Source of the DNA: Methylococcales symbiont of Iophon sp. n. MRB-2018
GTDB taxonomy: Bacteria; Pseudomonadota; Gammaproteobacteria; Methylococcales; Methylomonadaceae
DNA length: 64,000 bases
Direction: 5' to 3'
Assembly: GCA_003666325.1 (NCBI GenBank)
Contig: QPIL01000122.1
Coordinates: 1 to 64,000, forward strand
The position numbers were made by a program, and so were the translations under genes. Numbering within the stretch: position 1 is the stretch's first letter; the number at the start of each line of letters is the position of its first letter. Below, one piece after another: positions 37,273 to 46,413 of the stretch. The notes beneath the pieces were generated by a model. That model searched no databases. It was not told where the DNA came from and saw only the letters and a list, made by a program, of their open reading frames with translations.

Positions 37273-37542
37273 TTAAAATAAATCACTGTGAGATCCAAGC
37301 CTAGCCACTTGGAGTGCGTCTGAATTTACTTTATAAATTAATAGTAAGCCTGGCTTTATATGGCATTCACGAAATTTTGCCCCATTGCCAGATAACGCAT
37401 GGTCTTTATGTTTCTTATCAAGAATTAAGTTTTTTTCTAATGTCAAAATCACTTCAAATATGGTTTTTAAATCTGCTAATGGTAAGTTCCGTACTTTTTT
37501 AAAATCTTTTTTAAACTGGTTTGAGTATCTAATTTTAAGCAT
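37273..37542 (-). CDS. yafQ: YafQ-family mRNA interferase toxin
   Basis: An 89-residue RelE-superfamily toxin. 'LKIRYSNQFKKDFKKVR' is the family start, 'DHALSGN' and 'RECHIKPGLLLIYKV' hold conserved active-site residues, and the final 'RLGSHSDLF' has the key C-terminal histidine. Its start overlaps dinJ by 8 bp. It looks intact. Confidence 0.92.
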   Translation of the reverse strand: MLKIRYSNQFKKDFKKVRNLPLADLKTIFEVILTLEKNLILDKKHKDHALSGNGAKFRECHIKPGLLLIYKVNSDALQVARLGSHSDLF

Positions 37543-37810
37543 TGCTTAGTTTAATTTGCAGATCATTAAAAAGTTCAGCTACATTATCCACTGTATGTCC
37601 ATTGCCCTTTTCAAGCTCTTGAATAGCTTGTATTGTAATAGGGTTCAGTTGTTTGGCTTTTAGTTCAAATGGAATCCCACCATAGTTGATAACTGCTTTT
37701 GCAAATAGTTTTATGGCTTGAGATGGACTTAGTCCTATTTCTTCGCAAACATGAGAAAACTGTGTTTTCATGTCGTGATCAATGCGTGTGCTAATAATGT
37801 CTGTTTTCAT
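37535..37810 (-). CDS. dinJ: DinJ/RelB-family antitoxin
   Basis: A 91-residue antitoxin. The N-terminal ribbon-helix-helix ('ISTRIDHDMKTQFSHVCEEI' then 'GLSPSQAIKLFAKAV') binds DNA and the C-terminal part neutralises YafQ. Order antitoxin-toxin with overlap is standard and implies autoregulation. Confidence 0.92.
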   Translation of the reverse strand: MKTDIISTRIDHDMKTQFSHVCEEIGLSPSQAIKLFAKAVINYGGIPFELKAKQLNPITIQAIQELEKGNGHTVDNVAELFNDLQIKLSNA

Positions 37811-37919
37811 TTTTGTACTCTAAATTAGTTTTTATTGGATGCAACTATAATACAAATGCAGTACAGATGTAATACAAACAAATGTATTTTGGTGTTAATT
37901 GTTGAAATTCAGAGAATCA

Positions 37920-38176
37920 AGGGCTCAGCCAGCTTGATTCTTTCTATCTCCGCCATGGATAATCAAGCGGGCTTGTATAGCGAATCAATAACAACTTTGG
38001 CGAAATCCGCTGATGTGACGCTAACAGATGTAGAATCTGTTAAACGAGGTGAGTATTCAGTGCCGAAAACCCTATTAAAAGATGCTTTCAGTATGACCCA
38101 CCTTGTCAATAGCAAACCCGTATACAAGCAAAACCTACTGAGTAATAGCGACATTGTGATTATTATATCTAAGTAA
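37920..38176 (+). pseudogene. Probable C-terminal relic of a PpiD-like peptidyl-prolyl isomerase
   Basis: The frame ending at 38176 reads 'SESITTLAKSADVTLTDVES' then 'VPKTLLKDAFSM' and 'NSKPVYKQNLLSNSDIVII', which resembles the last 70 residues of PpiD (a pattern of 'P..ll..aF.m....KPvy....L.n.d.vvi'). No start, signal anchor or parvulin domain precedes it; upstream is the dinJ promoter side. A 24-codon frame follows at 38183-38257 (MNITGASRESFKKFLAPLTG...), too short to judge. Identification is by eye and tentative. Confidence 0.4.
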
Positions 38177-38308
38177 GATACAATGAACATTACAGGGGCT
38201 TCTCGCGAATCATTTAAAAAATTCTTAGCCCCTTTAACTGGCGACATTATCAGCTAATTTAAGCCTTAAAGCTGATGTGACCTTCTCCCAAAAACCTGAG
38301 TAACTAAT

Positions 38309-39568
38309 ATGAAACTACATTGGCAAATTTTTATAGCAATAGGTCTGGCAGTGGTTGCTGGCATTTTAACCGGAGAAACAGCAGGCATTGGCTCATTTCA
38401 GTTTTATGACCTGTATGTCTTCTTAGGAGACTTATTCCTTAATGCCTTAAAAATGCTGATTGTGCCATTGATCTTTTCATCCATTATCTGCGGTATTGGC
38501 AATATGGGTGATTTAGGTGGACTGGGTAGATTGGGCGGTAAAACAATCGCTTATTATATGTCCACCAGCGTGGTGGCTATTCTTGTTGGCTTATTATTGG
38601 TTAACATTGTTGAGCCAGGCATTATAGATGGCGAGCCAGTACGCGATAGAGTCGGTTTAACGGCAGATATTAGCGATATTGCGGCAAAGATTGAAGGCAA
38701 AGGGGCAAGTGATTTAACAGGCATATTCTTACGCATGGTGCCAACTAACATTGTTGCCGCAGCGGCAAATGGGCAAATGTTAGGCTTGATATTTTTTGGT
38801 CTACTCTTCGGCTATTTCCTGACGCACATTGCCAAGGAAAATAAAACGGTCTTGTTGGCGTTTTGGAATGCCGTGTTTGAAGTCATGATGAAAATGACCG
38901 ATTGGGTGATGAAATTCGCCCCGTTTGGCGTATTTGGCTTAGTGGCAAAGGTTGTCGCCTCGACAGGTTTAGCGGCTTTCTTACCGCTGGCATATTTCTT
39001 TTTTACCGTAGTCTTTGCACTAGGCATACATATGTTTGTTATTCTGCCAATAGCTTTAAAGTGGCTAGGCAAGGTGCAAGCTTTACGACACTATAAAGCG
39101 ATGTTTCCAGCTTTGTTAACTGCCTTCTCAACCAGCTCCTCTTCAGCCACACTGCCGTTGACCATGGAGTGCGTTGAAAAAAATGCCGGCGTTTCTAACA
39201 GAACCAGTAGCTTCGTTTTACCTCTGGGTGCAACCATCAATATGGATGGTACCGCATTGTATGAATGTGTAGCGGCGATGTTTATTGCACAAGCTTACGG
39301 CTTAGACTTAGGCGTGACAGAGCAATTCCTCATTGTTATCACGGCACTGGTTACATCCATTGGTGTCGCAGGTATCCCAGCCGCCAGTTTAGTGGCTATC
39401 AGCATTATATTAGCCACCATTGGTTTGCCATTAGAGGGTATTGGTTTAATACTCGCCGTAGACCGCATATTAGATATGTGTAGAACCAGCGTTAATGTTT
39501 TTAGTGACTCGTGTGGTGCGGTGATTATTGCCCGAAGTGAAGGCGAAGATCAGGTTTTACGTTCCTGA
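38309..39568 (+). CDS. Dicarboxylate/amino acid:cation symporter (DAACS family)
   Basis: A 419-residue inner membrane transporter. Family marks are 'LNALKMLIVPLIFSSIICGI', the serine-rich 'LLTAFSTSSSSATLPLTM' hairpin, 'LPLGATINMDGTALYECVAA', and 'VDRILDMCRTSVNVFSD'. It imports C4-dicarboxylates or glutamate with Na+ or H+; substrate not decided. It stands alone, and its GC content looks higher than the flanking relics. Confidence 0.93.
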   Translation: MKLHWQIFIAIGLAVVAGILTGETAGIGSFQFYDLYVFLGDLFLNALKMLIVPLIFSSIICGIGNMGDLGGLGRLGGKTIAYYMSTSVVAILVGLLLVNIVEPGIIDGEPVRDRVGLTADISDIAAKIEGKGASDLTGIFLRMVPTNIVAAAANGQMLGLIFFGLLFGYFLTHIAKENKTVLLAFWNAVFEVMMKMTDWVMKFAPFGVFGLVAKVVASTGLAAFLPLAYFFFTVVFALGIHMFVILPIALKWLGKVQALRHYKAMFPALLTAFSTSSSSATLPLTMECVEKNAGVSNRTSSFVLPLGATINMDGTALYECVAAMFIAQAYGLDLGVTEQFLIVITALVTSIGVAGIPAASLVAISIILATIGLPLEGIGLILAVDRILDMCRTSVNVFSDSCGAVIIARSEGEDQVLRS

Positions 39569-39712
39569 GTTATGCTGAGAGTTCTCACTTTGACAGTTTA
39601 AAATCGTGTTGATAAAAATCATCTGGCAGTTGAATTCTCTTTAGCATTGTTTTGTTGGTAAAAAAACAATTATCATACTATGTTCATAGTGCTATTGTTT
39701 TTTGAATATAGT

Positions 39713-39960
39713 ACAAGAGCCGCTTCACTCCCTCCGTCATTCCTGCATGTTCTAAGCAGGAATCTAGGTATTTAAAACTAGATTCCCGATAACAGACTTC
39801 GGGAATGACATCTGGTAACAGAGACTCCAGTTACTTTCGTCTTTCGTCTTTCGTCTTTCGTCTTTAGTCCTGAGTCCTGAGTCTTTTTAAAACTTGACTA
39901 TGTATTTTGTTGCGTTTATTTTTATAAATAAAATGGTTTTGGGTTTTTTAAGGGTTGACC
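39713..39960 (+). repeat. Dispersed repeat B (full) with 7-bp tail and repeat C
   Basis: 39713-39888 holds repeat B: AAGAGCCGCTTCACTCCCTC, two REP-like hairpins, CCAGTTA, then four CTTTCGT units, CTTTAGT and two CCTGAGT. After 46 bp comes repeat C (GGTTTTGGGTTTTTTAAGGG, 39935-39960). This is the most complete copy of the element in the window. The rest of the 486-bp gap before infA shows no gene. Confidence 0.85.
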
Positions 39961-40054
39961 AATTATTGGTAAAGACCACAAAGGTGGCTTTGTCACTATT
40001 GCTTGTTACACAGCTATGCTATGATGATCGGTTTTTAACAACAGAGTAATAAAG

Positions 40055-40273
40055 ATGGCAAAAGAAGACCAAATCGAAATGGATGGAAAAGTAATTGATA
40101 CTCTTCCTAATACCATGTTCCGAGTAGAGCTAGAAAATGGTCATGTTGTAACAGCATATATTTCTGGAAAAATGCGCAAACATTATATTCGTATTCTTAC
40201 TGGAGATTCAGTTAAAGTAGAAATGACCCCTTACGATTTAAGCAAAGGTCGTATTACTTTCCGTACCCGCTAA
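40055..40273 (+). CDS. infA: Translation initiation factor IF-1
   Basis: A 72-residue S1-like OB fold: '[20 protein letters not shown]', '[20 protein letters not shown]' and '[20 protein letters not shown]', exactly the bacterial IF-1 pattern and length. Convergent with clpA; the clpS-clpA-infA grouping is common in gammaproteobacteria. Confidence 0.98.
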   Translation: MAKEDQIEMDGKVIDTLPNTMFRVELENGHVVTAYISGKMRKHYIRILTGDSVKVEMTPYDLSKGRITFRTR

Positions 40274-40286
40274 GTTCAACCAAAAA

Positions 40287-42563
40287 CTAGGTTTTAACTT
40301 TTTCAGATACAGCCAGATCTTTACTTTCAATTGAAAAGGCAAGCTCCTTATTTTTAACATAAATACGCACATATCCCCCATTGGCTAACTTTCCAAATAA
40401 TAAGTCATTAGCCAAAGGCTTTTTGATTTTTTCTTGAATTAATCGAGCCATCGGTCTTGCACCCATTTTAGGATCGCAACCGTGTTCTGCAAGCCATAAT
40501 CTAGCGTCAGCTTCCAATGCTAATGTTACATTTTTTTCAGTTAATACCGCTTCAAGTTCAAAAATAAACTTATCAACCACACTGCCTACAATGGATACAT
40601 CCAGAGCTTTAAACTGCACTATTGCATCTAAGCGATTTCTGAATTCAGGTGAAAAGTTTTTTTCTATCATATTCAATCTGTCAGATGAATGATCTTGCTG
40701 AGTAAATCCAATAGAAGCCCGACTGTCTTCTTCTGAACCCACATTACTCGTCATTACTAAAATAATATTGCGAAAATCTGCTTTTCGACCATTATTGTCT
40801 GTTAATGAACCATAATCCATCACTTGTAATAACAAATTAAAAATATCAGGATGCGCTTTTTCGATCTCATCCAACAATAAAACAGCATGAGGGTGCTTGG
40901 AAACCGCTTCCGTCAACAAACCACCTTGGTCATACCCCACATAACCTGGAGGTGCTCCAATTAAACGGGAAACCGTATGTCGTTCCATATACTCAGACAT
41001 ATCAAAACGAATTAATTCAATGCCCATGACCTTAGCCAGTTGCTTGGTCACCTCTGTTTTACCCACACCTGTTGGACCTGCAAATAAAAATGACCCTATA
41101 GTTTTGGATACATCTCTTAAGCCTGCGCGTGATAATTTAATCGCTGATGTCAATTCAGAAATGGCATCATCCTGACCAAACACTAACATTTTTAAGTTTT
41201 TCTCTAAAACAGCTAATTTTTCCTTGTCGTTGCTAGAAATTGACTGCTCAGGGATTCTTGCCATCTTGGCAACAATTTCTTCAATTTCGGCAATATCAAT
41301 CAGTTCTTTACGTTTATCTTCTTTAAATAAACGCTGTCTTGCACCTGCCTCATCAATCACATCAATCGCTTTATCTGGTAAAAACCGATCGGTTATAAAA
41401 CGATCAGATAACTCTGCTGCCAACCTGATTGCCTCTTTAGTATATTTAAGCTGGTGATGCTCTTCAAATCGAGACGTCAGACCTGATAAAATTTTAATGG
41501 TATCTTCCACTGAAGGTTCTACAATATCAATTTTTTGAAATCTTCTTGTCAATGCCTGATCTTTTTCAAAAATCCCACGGTATTCCTGATAAGTGGTAGA
41601 ACCAATACAGCGGAGATGTCCCGATGCCAAAACAGGTTTAATTAAGTTTGATGCATCCATCACACCACCCGAAGCAGACCCTGCTCCAATAATAGTATGA
41701 ATTTCATCTATAAATAAAATAGAGTGCGGTTCTTTTTTTAACTGATTGACTAATGCTTTCAAGCGTTTTTCAAAATCTCCCCGGTATTTAGTACCTGCTA
41801 CCAAAGCACCTAAATCTAATGAATAAATAACACTTTCTAATAAAAATTCAGGCACTTCCTCTTCAATAATTCTTTTTGCCAAACCTTCCGCAATGGCAGT
41901 TTTACCAACGCCAGACTCACCCACTAGCAAGGGATTGTTTTTTCTTCTACGACACAATACTTGAATAGTTCTTTCTACTTCTTGCTCCCTACCAATCAAT
42001 GGATCAATATTCCCTTGCAAAGCTTCATGATTGAGATTGGTAGCATATTTTTCCAAGGGCGACTCTGTCGTGTCTGCTACAGGAATTGCTCCTTTTGCTT
42101 CACTGCTTTGTTGTTCGGTTTTATCCCGTTCTACCTTGGAAATACCGTGCGCAATAAAATTAACAACATCCAAGCGAGTCACATCAAATTTATTCAATAA
42201 ATACACAGCGTGAGAATCTTGTTCACTGAATAAAGCAACAAACAAATTAGCACCCGTTACTTGTTTTTTATTGGAAGCCTGAACATGAAAAACAGCACGC
42301 TGCAACACCCGTTGAAAACCCAAAGTAGGTTGCGTTTCACGCTGAACATTCTCAGGAATTAAAGAGACAGTTTCATCAATAAATTGGGTTATTTCGCCAC
42401 GCAAACCAGAACAATCACTACCACAGGCCTCTAAAATGGGTTTTACTGTACTATTGTCTATAAGAGCAAGTAATAAATGTTCAACAGTAATGAACTCATG
42501 CTGCTTAGAATGCGCATAAGTAAAGGCATGATTTAAAGTAATTTCTAATTCTTTGCTTAACAT
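40287..42563 (-). CDS. clpA: ATP-dependent Clp protease ATP-binding subunit ClpA
   Basis: A 758-residue AAA+ unfoldase that feeds substrates to ClpP. It has the N-terminal adaptor-binding domain (1-150). D1 Walker A is 'LLVGESGVGKTAIAEGLAKR', D2 Walker A is 'LFAGPTGVGKTEVTKQLAKV', and Walker B is 'VLLLDEIEKAHPD'. It lies 19 bp after clpS, so they form one operon. Confidence 0.97.
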   Translation of the reverse strand: MLSKELEITLNHAFTYAHSKQHEFITVEHLLLALIDNSTVKPILEACGSDCSGLRGEITQFIDETVSLIPENVQRETQPTLGFQRVLQRAVFHVQASNKKQVTGANLFVALFSEQDSHAVYLLNKFDVTRLDVVNFIAHGISKVERDKTEQQSSEAKGAIPVADTTESPLEKYATNLNHEALQGNIDPLIGREQEVERTIQVLCRRRKNNPLLVGESGVGKTAIAEGLAKRIIEEEVPEFLLESVIYSLDLGALVAGTKYRGDFEKRLKALVNQLKKEPHSILFIDEIHTIIGAGSASGGVMDASNLIKPVLASGHLRCIGSTTYQEYRGIFEKDQALTRRFQKIDIVEPSVEDTIKILSGLTSRFEEHHQLKYTKEAIRLAAELSDRFITDRFLPDKAIDVIDEAGARQRLFKEDKRKELIDIAEIEEIVAKMARIPEQSISSNDKEKLAVLEKNLKMLVFGQDDAISELTSAIKLSRAGLRDVSKTIGSFLFAGPTGVGKTEVTKQLAKVMGIELIRFDMSEYMERHTVSRLIGAPPGYVGYDQGGLLTEAVSKHPHAVLLLDEIEKAHPDIFNLLLQVMDYGSLTDNNGRKADFRNIILVMTSNVGSEEDSRASIGFTQQDHSSDRLNMIEKNFSPEFRNRLDAIVQFKALDVSIVGSVVDKFIFELEAVLTEKNVTLALEADARLWLAEHGCDPKMGARPMARLIQEKIKKPLANDLLFGKLANGGYVRIYVKNKELAFSIESKDLAVSEKVKT

Positions 42564-42582
42564 GGCATTCTCTTTATAGGGT

Positions 42583-42906
42583 TTAAACTTCTTCCATGGA
42601 ACACATTAATGGATGGTGATGTTTGCGTGAATACTCATTAACGATATGCACCTTGGTTTCTGCAACGTCTCGTGCATATATACCACAAATACCCACACCT
42701 TCAGTATGAACTTGTAGCATCACTTGCGTTGCTTTTTCTTCATTCATACTAAAATAATCCGTCAATATTTCAACAACAAAATCCATGGGCGTAAAATCAT
42801 CATTTAACAGCATCACTTTAAACAGGGGTGGAGGCTTTAATTTCGGCTTAGCTTCCTGTACGGCTAAACCCGTATCATTATCTTGGGATGGATCACTATC
42901 AGACAT
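42583..42906 (-). CDS. clpS: ClpA adaptor protein ClpS
   Basis: A 107-residue adaptor that hands N-degron substrates to ClpA. '[20 protein letters not shown]' holds the N-end-recognition pocket (the NDD..PM pattern), and '[20 protein letters not shown]' is conserved. The 240-bp gap beyond its start (to 43150) contains nothing I recognise. Confidence 0.96.
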   Translation of the reverse strand: MSDSDPSQDNDTGLAVQEAKPKLKPPPLFKVMLLNDDFTPMDFVVEILTDYFSMNEEKATQVMLQVHTEGVGICGIYARDVAETKVHIVNEYSRKHHHPLMCSMEEV

Positions 42907-43150
42907 ATTACCAATAACAGTAAATCAATTGACAAAGAGTATAGATAAACACCCTACTCCTACACTATAAAATTGTGATAAACCTGCTTGTTTTACTTTT
43001 ATTCAATTATAAAAGAAAAATAGAGGTCAAACACACAGGTCTTTATTACAAACGCACTTATTTCAGTTCAAAACTTATACCTTTAAGTTTAACATAGTGC
43101 CTAATTTCATATACTTCAATCTTTAAGAAATTTCAACATAACTCTTAAAG

Positions 43151-45730
43151 TTATAGCAAATCATTCAGTTGAGCGTCTTGAACGACTTTAAAATCCGTAT
43201 CAATTGCCTCAAAATGCTTTACAGCACAAGAATTTTTATATTTTTCGCTATCCCTCAAATTTTGCAAATCATTCACAAATTTACTTTCTCTGACTAAATA
43301 CAATTTTTCTTGTTCATCCTCTTGCCACACAATCGCCCAATCGGGATTATAAGTACCAATCGGCGTGTCCACCACAAACCACGGTGGCATTTTTGCAAAG
43401 ACTTTGACATTCTCACTAGCATCTAAACTTTGGGCAAATTTCTTTTCACCATCGCTATCAAATATACTGTAATCATAAATAGACTTATCGGATGGCACAA
43501 TTTTGTCCTCATAAGTTTCAATATCGTTAAACAGCGACATACTCCAACAATCATCTACTTCGTGATATTGAATGCCATTTAGCAATTCGTCTTTTAGTGT
43601 GTGTTTAATAATCAAAGCCACGCCTCTAATAAAATCTTGTGGATTGTCAAACACGCTATTTAAACAATCAATACCTGCTAAAACACTCAAAATTGTGGCT
43701 TTGGTTAATCCAGTTTCTTGCTCTAATGCCGTTGTCAAATTCTGAATTTGATACTGCTTACTTATTCTACTGCCCACATTTTCACTACTATAAATACCTT
43801 GAATTTTGTCATCTTCCATCACTAAATTTTGCCGTTCAACCTTAATCATAGGCGGCTTAATTTCTAATTGCTCATCAATATTTTTAACTATTTTTATAAC
43901 TAAATCATCGCTATTAAGTTGCACATCATATTTAGTTTTATGTTTAATCTTTTTCCATAAAATCTTAAAATTCGCATCATTTGTGGCAAACTGTTTTTTA
44001 AACTTCACTGTTGTGCGTTTTTTCTGTGATGGCGGGGTTATGCCTTTCTGCCCCGATTCATCAAACTCAGTTTGCAAAGTGGATACATAATCTTGGTAAG
44101 ATTCATTCGGCACCACCACCAATTTATTAATACCGCTGTCATAAATCCGTGTGCCATTTTTATCCAAACACAGACGCATTCCACGTCCGATTTCTTGGCG
44201 TTTTTTCATCACAGAAAGGGTTTCATTCAAGGTGCAAATGGTAAAAATATTCGGATTATCCCAGCCCTCTTTTAATGTTGAGTGGGAAAAAATAAAACAA
44301 GTATCTTCACTAAAAGACAATAGCCGCTCTTTGTCCTTCATAATTAAATCATAAGTGGCTTTATCGCTTTTAGAATTGCCCTTGGTGTCTTTGTAATTTT
44401 TGCCAGTTTTAGAAAAATAACCATTATGCACCTGAGCAACTTGCTTGTTTTTAAAAAAATCTGAGGTGGATTTTAAGGCTTCAAATTCTGCTTCAAAAAT
44501 TTGTTTAATTAGCCCTTCCTCATCCACATAATTTTTGACTTTATCAATAAAAAATAACGATAAAACTTTAATTCCTGCGCCTAATTGCTTTTGTTTGGCA
44601 AAATGGTTTTTAATGGTTTCCCGAATTTGCACCCGAAAAATATCTGCCTTGTCTTCTGACTTGGTTTCAGTAACGCAATAAAACACACCACCAGTCAATT
44701 CCACGCCTTTTTCAGATATTTTTTCAATGTATAAATTTTGGTATTTGTCATTTTTGGTTTTTTGAAAAACACTGCTGCCTAACTTAAATAACAAAGTTTT
44801 AAAAATATATTCCCCAGTTTCTTGCTTCACTTCAACTTTAATATTGGCACTGGCTTGTTCGTTAAAATCCAATTTAACAATCTCAAAAGTGAAACTATTG
44901 GCATCATCTTTGACCACCGAAGCAATCTCAATTTTCTTAACCAAACCCTTGTTATAAGCAGTAAAAGGCGAGAGTGAATACACCAAGTTGTACAGGTTTT
45001 TATGGGTGGCAGAATAGCGTAATTTAAAAATGGCGTTGAGTTTACTCAGCGCCGATTTTGATAAATCACTTTCCATATTTTGTGGCTCGTCTAGCACCAA
45101 AATTGGCTGAGTTTGAGCAATAAACTCTATCATTTTGCCCTGCGTATCATCACGTCTGTCTTCATTGATAATATTATTATCCGAATTAAATGCTTGAATA
45201 CTCATTACCAAAATACTCAGCTCATTACTGCTGGAAAAATCCCTCAATAAACTAATTTTTCGCCGACTTTCACCTTCATAAGCAAACACAATACGATTGG
45301 TATTAAAACTTTTATAAAAATGCGATTGCGTGCTACGCAAGGTTTTCAGCACCCCTTCACGTACTGCCACAGACGGCACAATAATGATAAATTTAGACAG
45401 ACCATAACGCTGATGTAGTGTAAAAATCGTCTTTAAATAGACATAAGTTTTGCCCGTGCCAGTCTCCATTTCCACCGAAAAATCACGCAAATTCTGCTCG
45501 TCAATCTCTCTATCAGATTTGTCTAAATTACGCTTTTGAATGGCGGATAAATTGCGTGTAAGTTTGTCATTATCAATCAACAATTGATTAGCCACAATGC
45601 CAAAATGTCTGCCCCCAGAAAGGCTAAAACCCACATCATCCACATTGCCAATAAATTCATCGGCAAATAAATCCACCACCGCATCTACCGCATCAGTTTG
45701 ATAATCTAGGGTTTCATATTGGATTTTCAT
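43151..45730 (-). CDS. res: Type III restriction-modification system endonuclease subunit (Res)
   Basis: An 859-residue helicase-nuclease that cuts DNA after translocation between unmethylated sites. Walker A is GTGKT at 91-95 and the DEAD-like box is DEPQ at 214-217. Helicase motif VI is 'RQEIGRGMRLCLD'. A C-terminal PD-(D/E)XK nuclease has PD at 796-797 and ESK at 815-817. Its ATG overlaps the relE stop by 4 bp. Last gene of the six-gene operon that starts with mod. Confidence 0.93.
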   Translation of the reverse strand: MKIQYETLDYQTDAVDAVVDLFADEFIGNVDDVGFSLSGGRHFGIVANQLLIDNDKLTRNLSAIQKRNLDKSDREIDEQNLRDFSVEMETGTGKTYVYLKTIFTLHQRYGLSKFIIIVPSVAVREGVLKTLRSTQSHFYKSFNTNRIVFAYEGESRRKISLLRDFSSSNELSILVMSIQAFNSDNNIINEDRRDDTQGKMIEFIAQTQPILVLDEPQNMESDLSKSALSKLNAIFKLRYSATHKNLYNLVYSLSPFTAYNKGLVKKIEIASVVKDDANSFTFEIVKLDFNEQASANIKVEVKQETGEYIFKTLLFKLGSSVFQKTKNDKYQNLYIEKISEKGVELTGGVFYCVTETKSEDKADIFRVQIRETIKNHFAKQKQLGAGIKVLSLFFIDKVKNYVDEEGLIKQIFEAEFEALKSTSDFFKNKQVAQVHNGYFSKTGKNYKDTKGNSKSDKATYDLIMKDKERLLSFSEDTCFIFSHSTLKEGWDNPNIFTICTLNETLSVMKKRQEIGRGMRLCLDKNGTRIYDSGINKLVVVPNESYQDYVSTLQTEFDESGQKGITPPSQKKRTTVKFKKQFATNDANFKILWKKIKHKTKYDVQLNSDDLVIKIVKNIDEQLEIKPPMIKVERQNLVMEDDKIQGIYSSENVGSRISKQYQIQNLTTALEQETGLTKATILSVLAGIDCLNSVFDNPQDFIRGVALIIKHTLKDELLNGIQYHEVDDCWSMSLFNDIETYEDKIVPSDKSIYDYSIFDSDGEKKFAQSLDASENVKVFAKMPPWFVVDTPIGTYNPDWAIVWQEDEQEKLYLVRESKFVNDLQNLRDSEKYKNSCAVKHFEAIDTDFKVVQDAQLNDLL

Positions 45731-46020
45731 AAATCGCTTAATCTTAATAATCGTTCACTGCGATATATTCTGATAACACTAATCATTTTACCTTGATGCA
45801 AATAAACGATTCTAAAGGGGGGTTTTACTATTTCTCTAATTTTTTTATTATCAAATTCAGGCACAATTCTGCCAATTTCAGGATGATTTTTTAAGGTTTG
45901 CACGCTAGCAATAATTGCAGGAATAAAGCTTCTGCCCGTTTTTTCAACTCCTTGTTGTCGATAATAACTGATAATGCTGTCCATATCACCAGTTGCGGTT
46001 TTAGAAAATTCTATTTTCAC
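45727..46020 (-). CDS. RelE/ParE-family toxin
   Basis: A 97-residue protein: 'KIEFSKTATGDMDSIISYYR', 'HPEIGRIVPEFDNKKIREIV' and 'PPFRIVYLHQGKMISVIRIY' with a final 'RSERLLRLSDL', a normal RelE/ParE plasmid-stabilisation fold. It overlaps the antitoxin by 4 bp and res by 4 bp, so it is built into the restriction operon. Confidence 0.88.
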   Translation of the reverse strand: MKIEFSKTATGDMDSIISYYRQQGVEKTGRSFIPAIIASVQTLKNHPEIGRIVPEFDNKKIREIVKPPFRIVYLHQGKMISVIRIYRSERLLRLSDL

Positions 46021-46253
46021 AAACCAAATTGTTTTTTGACTGATTCTAAACTTTGTGTGTCGCCTTGTTTAATATCTATCAAGCCCACAACAATATCTCG
46101 CATAAAATGCTGTTGTTCATTGTTTTGCTGCTGTATAAAATGCTTAAGCTTTGATTTAGGCTCTGGGTAAACACTGTCTAACAATGATTCTGCCAATGCC
46201 ACTCGCTCATTCGCTGGCATTTTTATGGCTTCTTGAATTAAATTTTTGTTCAT
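46017..46253 (-). CDS. Addiction-module antitoxin
   Basis: A 78-residue partner of the RelE-like toxin. 'EAIKMPANERVALAESLLDS' is the typical N-terminus of the 'putative addiction module component' family. The helical C-terminal part probably wraps the toxin. Starts by a 4-bp ATGA overlap with the 46-codon gene upstream. Confidence 0.8.
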   Translation of the reverse strand: MNKNLIQEAIKMPANERVALAESLLDSVYPEPKSKLKHFIQQQNNEQQHFMRDIVVGLIDIKQGDTQSLESVKKQFGL

Positions 46254-46390
46254 TTTTTCTCCTTGTGTTGGTAGTTTTTTGCCATGATTTTAGCCTCAAG
46301 CAACGCCTGCCCATAATCATCCAGCCGTTCAAATTTATCAGTTTTATCCACTAAATCTAATAATTCTAGTTCTTCTTTATCTAATTTCAT
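46250..46390 (-). CDS. 46-residue small protein between OLD-like ATPase and antitoxin
   Basis: The frame translates MKLDKEELELLDLVDKTDKF and ends in MAKNYQHKEKK: acidic helical start, basic end. A GGAAGT ribosome-binding region precedes the ATG, and the stop overlaps the antitoxin start (ATGA). The overlap supports translation. It resembles the short acidic peptides next to antitoxins, but no family is recognised. Confidence 0.6.
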   Translation of the reverse strand: MKLDKEELELLDLVDKTDKFERLDDYGQALLEAKIMAKNYQHKEKK

Positions 46391-46413
46391 TTTTACTTCC
46401 TATTTTTTTTGGA

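Noticed and set aside
37963-38247. Minus-strand 94-codon frame opposite the ppiD-like relic
   Set aside because: No recognisable motif; the plus strand has the better explanation.
46017-46390. Classifying the antitoxin region as a BrnA or CopG type
   Set aside because: No ribbon-helix-helix pattern is visible in the 46- or 78-residue proteins.
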